This document shows, piece by piece, positions 58,450 through 64,000 of a DNA stretch of 64,000 nucleotides. The translations under genes were made by a program, and so were the position numbers. Source of the DNA: Tragulus kanchil (lineage: Eukaryota; Chordata; Mammalia; Artiodactyla; Tragulidae); assembly GCA_022376925.1 (NCBI GenBank), contig JAIOJX010000025.1, positions 6,293,141-6,357,140 of the forward strand, in the 5' to 3' direction. Positions within the stretch are counted from its first letter, which is position 1, and the number at the start of each line of letters is the position of its first letter. The notes beneath the pieces are model-generated. The model searched no databases, had not been told where the DNA came from, and saw nothing but the letters and a program-made list of their open reading frames with translations.

Positions 58450-58575
58450 CAACCTTATTGAATCATTATAATCTAACCTCAGTGAATAAGAAAGTGGAGA
58501 GTCAAAACATCAGGTGACGGACCCAAGCCAATTCAGCAAATAAGGGGAAAAAGTGGGATTTGAACCCACTTAGAC
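58450..58575 (-). mobile_element. MIR-like remnant
   Basis: AAGTGGAGAGTC, GACCCAAGCCAATTCAGC and AGTGGGATTTGAACCCAC follow reversed MIR order with a recognisable B-box area. Duplicate at about 59552-59680. Confidence 0.5.
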
Positions 58576-59682
58576 AGCATAATTGACTCAATTTGGGCAA
58601 GCTTAATAAATTCATATAAAATTTATGGTTACATAAAGGCCAACTTCACTCTTTTGGTAAAATAATAAAAATCCCAACATTAAGTGCAACCACAACATCA
58701 AGTACAATTGTAATTTAAATATACTTGCATTCTCATACCAAATATAAATGGGTCTATCTATTTGTCCTTTTCATTATATCTTTCCAAATGTGAGGCAATA
58801 AAGATTTATATAATCTGACAAAAGTAGTACTTCAGTTTCAGTGGACAAAATAAGAACATCGGGGAATTCCCTGGCAGTGCAGTGGTTAGGCCTTCTCACT
58901 CCTACTGAGAGGGAACTTGTTCAGTCTCTGGTCAGGAAACTAAAATCACACAAGCTGCATGGCCAAAAAAAAACCAAAAAAACCATCTGCTTTCTTTTTT
59001 GGTCTTGACTATTCTCACTTATCTGTAAAAAGCAGTCATCAGATATATGACCCCAAACAGCCACTGGAGATTCCTCACATCTTTATTCTTTTTACTAAAA
59101 GGAAGTTTATAGTGTGCCTCTTTTTTCTGTAATTATGTATCTACTGTGTCTTTTTTTTTTTTTTTTAATCATGTTTCTGGAAAAACTTCTAACTGAATAG
59201 GCATTTAAATTCAGCCTATGGATGTGAACTTGGGCAAACTCTGGGAGATAGCGAGGGACAGGGAAAGGTCCATGGGGTTGAAAAGAGTCAGACATGACTT
59301 AGCAAATAATCAACAAGAACAACAATAAGATACAAATGTCCATAACAACAAAATATAAACATATTACTATTTGCAGAAAGAGTTCCCAGTGACTCAATGT
59401 TTCAGTTAAATTTCTCACCTACCTAGTAAAATGGAGACTGTAATGAGATTTAATTTTATTAATTTCTACATGTACTTAATTTTGTTTAAAGAAAATAAAT
59501 TAACATGGTATATTTCACATTTCTAAGTTTTAGATTTTGAACTTTTAACCACACAACCTTATTGAATCATTATAATCTAACCTCAGTGAATAAGAAAGTG
59601 GAGAGTCAAAAACATCAGGTGACGGACCCAAGCCAATTCAGCAAATAAGGGGAAAAAGTGGGATTTGAACCCACTTAGACAG

Positions 59683-59810
59683 CATAATTGACTCAATTTG
59701 GGCAAGCTCCAGGAGACAGTGACAGACAGGGAAGCTTGTCTGTCCATGCTGCAGTCCATGGAGTCACAAAGAATCGAACACAACATAGCCACTAAATAAC
59801 AACAACAAAT
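59683..59810 (+). mobile_element. BovB 3'-end fragment
   Basis: CATAATTGACTCAATTTGGG, CAAGCTCCAGGAGACAGTGA, GCTGCAGTCCATGGAGTCAC and CACAACATAGCCACTAAATA. The same fragment is cut short by the D18 join at 58601. Confidence 0.88.
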
Positions 59811-60059
59811 TATATGCATTATGTATATGTATTACCAAGGAGTCTACAAAATGAGACATAAATGCAATTCACACAATATGGAGCATGAAATAATTAAGTA
59901 GCACTTTCCTAAACCATTTGGCAAAGAAAATGTTTGCTACTTTTACCAATACATTCAACTGACTTTTTGGGATCTCTTGGAAGTTTCAAAAGCAACACAA
60001 AGTGTCTTAGAGAAGATTTCTACACTCTTCTCAGGGTCTTCCATCTCATCAAATGATGC

Positions 60060-60365
60060 CAGCATCTACCCTTACATTATGTGGGAACCTGGGATCCCTC
60101 CTCCCATTCCCACTCCCCATAGCCAATGCACCAGCAGATCCTGACTATTCAACCTGCTAAGTCTCTCTTCAATCTCTTTAATTCTTTGCATCTCAATTTT
60201 GATGTGCGTCTCTCTTTAATAATGTCTAGCCTCTCAGTAGGCACTATGCTCCACTGATCAGGACCCACATCTCCTTTTGCTTACCACTTTATCCTCAGAA
60301 TCTAACAAAATCTCTGATACTGAATATGCCCTCACTAAATGTGTTGAATAAATGAATAAGTAAAT
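60060..60365 (-). mobile_element. LINE L2-like remnant
   Basis: CTCCCCATAGCCAATGCACC, AGCAGATCCTGACTATTCAA, CCTGCTAAGTCTCTCTTCAA resemble reversed L2 ORF2; AATGTGTTGAATAAATGAAT at the right resembles an L2/MIR tail. Confidence 0.5.
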
Positions 60366-60591
60366 ACACATAAAATGTCAAGGCATTATTAAGTCCAGTA
60401 TCCATTTTCATTCTGAGCTCCAAGCAGTCAGCAATATATTCACTACATGGTTTTTGAAAATGTGTGCCTATGTAAAGACCTCCATATAGATGTTTAAAGC
60501 AGCTTTATCCATCGTGGCTCATTGTTTTTCAGTTGTAGGTAACAACAACAACAAAGCAAGTAGCTTAAAAAGATTTCAATTTATTGACACA

Positions 60592-61110
60592 TGTTGTGGG
60601 GCCCTAAATGAAAGAGGGCCTTTGTAAGCATAAGGAAGCTTAAGCACATATTTGCAGTTTGGAGCTAAGATGACGCCTACAGGAAGAGAGGAGGGCATAA
60701 TCTAAAGTCCATTGTCAAAACTTCTGATTGATCCCCCTGGTTTCCACCCTGCGCTCTTGGACAATGCATGCTCACCATAGACTCCTATTGCGATGTAAAT
60801 ATGTAATTGCTTGACCTTTAGCTTGATTGGTGTAACTATAGGAAGTCCCTTGCAAAACCCCCTTCGTTTGCCTATAAAAGCTGTAAGTCTACATTTATAA
60901 AGTGGAACTGCCTCGACAGACCCCTGCCGTGTCTGATTGTCTCCGGCATGCGTTGACTGGCTTGGGGCACCCGCAGCAAGGCTCGGCTCTCTCCGAGATC
61001 TCCCGGTTCAGCCAGGGGCAGTCCTGCTGCCTTCCTTTCTGCAGAAGGTCCCCGCAAAATGTATTTGAGCTGATTTCCTTTAGTGAATCTCGATCCAGGT
61101 TTGGTTTCTT
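60592..61110 (+). mobile_element. Probable LTR of an endogenous retrovirus, 3' edge unresolved
   Basis: Begins TGTTGTGGGGCCC. A TATA box (TATAAAAG, 60873-60880) and a poly(A)-like ATAAAG (60897-60902) are followed by a CpG-rich R/U5-like segment (60910-61060; CTCGGCTCTCTCCGAGATCT, itself a small hairpin). No matching terminal CA and target duplication could be found, so the right end is approximate. No gag, pol or env is adjacent. Confidence 0.6.
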
Positions 61111-61854
61111 TTTTTTCACTTTATGCCTTCACCTCTTCACTGGAAGTCACCCATGTGGCTTATTCACAAGATGGCTGCACCAGTATTTGTCCTGAGTCCA
61201 GAAAAAAAGTCAAAGCTTCTCTGTTTCAAAGTCAGTCAGACTTCCTGTCCTAGGGCTGACTGTCCTCGACCATAAGTGGACCATATTCTCATCCTTAAAT
61301 TCATCACTGTGGTTAACACTAGTCATGGAACATTCCCGGAGCTGAAAGTAGGGACAATTCCAGGCAAACATCATAGTCAAAGTTGGTGAAAGGGTGATTT
61401 ACCAAAGAAAAATTTTTACCATAAAAAAGGATGAATGTTTTCAATATGGCAAAACCCACAAAAAGCAAATGCCCACTACAGGGCTTTAACACCTTTCAAT
61501 TACTGCTGTCACAAGGAAAGAAAAATACTGATGTCTATAATATGTCTACATTATAGAAATAATCAATTCACTCAGATAAAAGAGAAAGAATTGCAACACA
61601 CACCACAACTCTTCAATGGTACAGATGTCAGGGTAGGGCAGGAGTATTAAAATATGGAGCTCAGTGTTTAGAAAAAGAAACAAAATAAAACAAAGCCCCT
61701 AAATATGGGCCTCAAAACAGGACTGGGAACGCCTCGGCAATCACAACATGAGAACAGAGCAGTATTGCACAGCACAGGACGTGGCTTTTTTTTTTTAATC
61801 CCCACCCCAGGGATAGGGTTACTATTGGCTGATTAAAAATTTGATAACTTACTG
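61111..61854. other. Unassigned DNA
   Basis: No gene or repeat recognised. Confidence 0.45.
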
Positions 61855-61869
61855 AAAAAAAAAAAAAAG

Positions 61870-62132
61870 GCTCCAATACTTTGGCCACCTGATGGAAAGA
61901 GCTGACTCATTAGGAAAGACCCTGATGCTGGGAAAGATAGAGGCAAGAGAAGAAGTGGGTGGCAGAGGATGAGGTGGTTGGATAATACCACTGACTTAAT
62001 GGACATGAGTTTGACCAAACTCCTGGAAATAGTGAAGGACAGGGAAGCCTATCATGCTGCAGTCCATGGGGGTCACAAAGACTTGGACACAACTGACTGA
62101 GCAACTGAACAACAATAACTGAAAAATTCTGC
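61870..62132 (+). mobile_element. BovB LINE 3' end
   Basis: GGCTCCAATACTTTGGCCAC, GAGCTGACTCATTAGGAAAG, GATGCTGGGAAAGATAGAGG, GCAGAGGATGAGGTGGTTGG and CACAAAGACTTGGACACAAC with ACTGAGCAACTGAACAACAA. A-run at 61855-61869 precedes. Well preserved; frame broken. Confidence 0.95.
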
Positions 62133-62382
62133 CACATTTCCTTATGTATTTATGCTTATTCAGATTCTGGTACCCAGAGTGGGCAAAACCAGGTAAACAA
62201 CCCACTCACTCCTCAGTTTTATATAAATTTGCCTGTGTTTGTCCGTGTTACATGAGGATGCAAAAACTAACAAGTCCTTAGTCAACAACAGAAGACAGAG
62301 CAGGACAAGCTGCCAGAGACATGTGCTACAGGCAAAGATGCTTAAACAGTCAGGAAAGAAATCAATTCAAGAAATCAATTCA

Positions 62383-62701
62383 GGGCTTCCCTGATGGTCC
62401 AGTGGGTAAGGACACCGCCTTGCAGTGCAAGGAGTGCCGGTTCTATCTCTGGCCTGGGAAGATCCCACGTGCCACGGAGTGGCTGGACCGATGTGTCCAG
62501 TTACCGAGCCAGAGCTCTGGAGCGCATGCGCCCAGAGTCGGTGCTCTGCGACAACAGAGGCCACTGCAATGGGAGGCCTACACGAGCCAAAGAACAAAGA
62601 TGGATGAAAATAGACAAATGAAAGACCAATAGAAGTGGCCCACTCACCCCCCTCCATCCCCACCCCACTTCCCCCCAAAATAAATAAATAAATGGAAAAA
62701 A
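62383..62701 (+). mobile_element. Young CHR-related SINE, long form
   Basis: GGGCTTCCCTGATGGTCCAG, a B box with one change (GGTTCTATCTC), the family block GGCTGGACCGATGTGTCC, GAAAGACCAATAGAAGTGGC, then the C-rich extension CCCCACTTCCCCCC and an AAATAAATAAATAAATGG tail. Perfect 11-bp target duplications AAATCAATTCA at 62372-62382 and 62702-62712. Not in a duplicated block. Confidence 0.95.
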
Positions 62702-62712
62702 AAATCAATTCA

Positions 62713-64000
62713 GGCTGCACTCTTCAGGAAGTAATTCAGTCAATAATTTGTCCTTCCCATAAGGAAGATGGCACAGGAAAAGCAAAAACATGTGCTTTTA
62801 CTTCCTTCCTTCCCCTGGCAAATAGTTATTCAACCACATGTTTTTACTTTGTCTCTTTTGGGACATAGGCATATACTGATGAAAGGATAAGTATGTTATC
62901 TATAATCATGGAAATGCAGAGCTTTTATCAGTTCTTAGGCATTCTTAAGAGGTAACATTTCTCCTATCCGGTTTTGAAAGTCTCTGTGAGATTTCATTCT
63001 CAGAAGACCTTACCATGAGCAAGACCAGAGCCCAATGGGGAGAAGCGTCTTTCCTCTCTTCCACCGAGGCAGGATGGAAGGGAAAGAGGACGTCTAGAAA
63101 CTCAGCCCCGTCAAACTGTCCACTGCAATATTGCTGTCAGACAACTCTCAGTCTCATCTATTCACAAAAATCTGTCCTACCAGTGTTTTCTGGGCCACAT
63201 CTCACACTTCTTAACCTCCAGCCTCCTCCTGTATCTGTTCCTATTCTCTGGGCCTGAGGACAGAGGGATTACAGTCCATATTTACTCATTCCTTTGCAAA
63301 CCCATATCAATTTTTCTCTCCTTACTATTTTCTTCTTCTTTCGCATCAATTTTCCCCATTATTAAAGATAGAACAGCTGTTACATTTTTAGGAAAACCCT
63401 TCTTAATTTATTGTTCCTTCTGTGTCCACCTTCTCTGTTGATCTGAATTTCCCAAACCCTATTTACTTTTTTGACATTGTTAGAAAATATTATTAGTTTT
63501 GTTTAAAGATCTAGCCTATTCTATGGACAGTGTCAGCAATAACTAGAGCTATCTTGTAAAGGCAAATTTGGCATATCAAAGTCACTCAACAAGTAGATAT
63601 TGGATAGATCCATGAATGGATAGGGTAAAAATGTGTGTAGCTTCATCCTCATTGGAAGGAGGAATTCAACTGATGTGATCGTAAGATGGCCAGGTTTGCT
63701 GAGGATAAAAAGGAACAACCTGGGATAGGATAGTCTAAACTGGGGCACTGGCAGCTCTGCCTCTTTAGCACATTCTTTCTGTAAACTCACTAAGAGGGCA
63801 ATATTCAAGTCCCCTTTAGGATCTCTGCATATTACTAGCCAGTATCTCTTAATACTTTGAGAGAGAAATAAACTCAAAGGGTAAATTAAGGCAACATCTA
63901 CAAAACATAACTGCTATTAAAGAAAAATAATAGGCTGAACAATCTATGTAGTCATGCAAAATAAATGGAATGAGGAGATCAAGAATTTAAAACAAAGCAT
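62713..64000. other. Unassigned DNA
   Basis: No gene or repeat recognised. Frames at 63015-63257 and 63533-63877 have no splice-site support or recognisable domain. Confidence 0.5.

Larger units (their letters stand above)
57504..59708 (+). repeat. Tandem duplication D18 (57504-58601 and 58602-59708), chained to D17
   Basis: Offset 1098 bp. The first about 85 bp also end D17, giving three copies (56395, 57504 and 58602). Copy 1 stops in a BovB fragment at GGGCAAGCT; copy 2 runs on to the rest of that BovB. Differences are T- and A-run lengths (TTTCTTTTGG versus TTTCTTTTTTGG; an 11-T versus 15-T run; CAAAACATC versus CAAAAACATC). Confidence 0.97.

Noticed and set aside
1..59708. Interpreting the repeated blocks as a CRISPR array, VNTR or gene family
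   Set aside because: Each block is unrelated to the others, has only two or three copies of about 1.1 kb, and contains ordinary mammalian interspersed repeats.
15762..62480. Pol III A and B boxes (GGTTCGATCC) suggesting tRNA genes
   Set aside because: They belong to SINE heads. No cloverleaf with acceptor stem and anticodon arm is preserved.
15781..62607. Recurrent peptide-like translations (beginning MVQWVRT or MQGAP) at many sites
   Set aside because: These are the head and body of the CHR-related SINE read in fixed frames, not a protein family.
63533..63877. 114-codon minus-strand frame
   Set aside because: No recognisable domain, weak start context and AT-rich chance composition; it could not be supported.

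Overview
This is a stretch of ruminant (Cetartiodactyla, Pecora or a close relative) nuclear DNA. The diagnosis rests on dense BovB (RTE-type LINE) 3' ends, the BovB-derived Bov-tA/Bov-A2 SINEs, tRNA-Glu-type CHR SINEs, ancient MIR, L2 and L1 remnants, and LTRs of endogenous retroviruses. I find no confident protein-coding gene, no genuine tRNA or rRNA gene, no CRISPR array and nothing bacterial. Most open reading frames are short translations of SINEs (for example the 197-codon frames at 8552 and 9643) or chance frames. The window reads as intergenic or intronic sequence, AT-rich throughout, with a few local GC/CpG peaks.

The dominant structure is a ladder of about 18 head-to-tail near-identical duplications. 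Each has a period of about 1.0 to 1.16 kb, and each copies a different, unrelated local sequence (junctions near 1089, 6831, 9454, 12131, 17691, 20267, 27148, 30011, 32960, 34820, 39600, 41588, 43933, 47104, 49137, 52047, 56508 and 58602). Some follow each other so closely that a segment occurs three times. Copies differ mainly by homopolymer indels and by ragged sequence at the junctions, and short 7-61 bp spacers sit at several of them. The simplest explanation is that overlapping contig or read ends of about 1.1 kb were concatenated rather than merged. If so, about 45 kb of the 64 kb is real. Copy number of every feature inside a duplicated block should be halved until checked.

Layout. 1-5.7 kb: unassigned DNA, a CHR-1 SINE and an L1 3' end. 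5.2-5.9 kb: a Bov SINE split by a probable LTR. 8.4-13.3 kb: a young tRNA-derived SINE, old L1 sequence and CHR-2. 13.7-14.4 kb: a MIR interrupted by a well-bounded 476-bp solo LTR with 6-bp target duplications. 15-16 kb: nested SINEs. 17-18.7 kb: an inverted Bov SINE pair. 19-25.7 kb: ancient MER, L2 and MaLR remnants. 26-28.6 kb: MIR, CHR-2, young SINE and BovB. 29-35.9 kb: duplicated unclassified sequence and BovB tails. 36.0-36.2 kb: a GC-rich G-quadruplex and GC-box patch. 37.3-38.0 kb: an LTR-like segment. 38.5-50.3 kb: MIR, CHR-2, L1, Bov-tA and chained duplications. 50.47-50.62 kb: a possible cysteine-rich internal exon. 53.4-55.2 kb: an L1 ORF2/3' remnant carrying a young SINE. 55.5-56.0 kb: a possible minus-strand terminal exon (and its duplicate). 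60.6-61.1 kb: a second LTR. 61.9-62.7 kb: BovB and a young SINE.

The best biological leads are a recently active CHR-related SINE family in two 3'-end forms, the solo LTR with duplicated E-box repeats, the two splice-site-bounded candidate exons, and the G-rich patch. I did not find a new multi-gene system.
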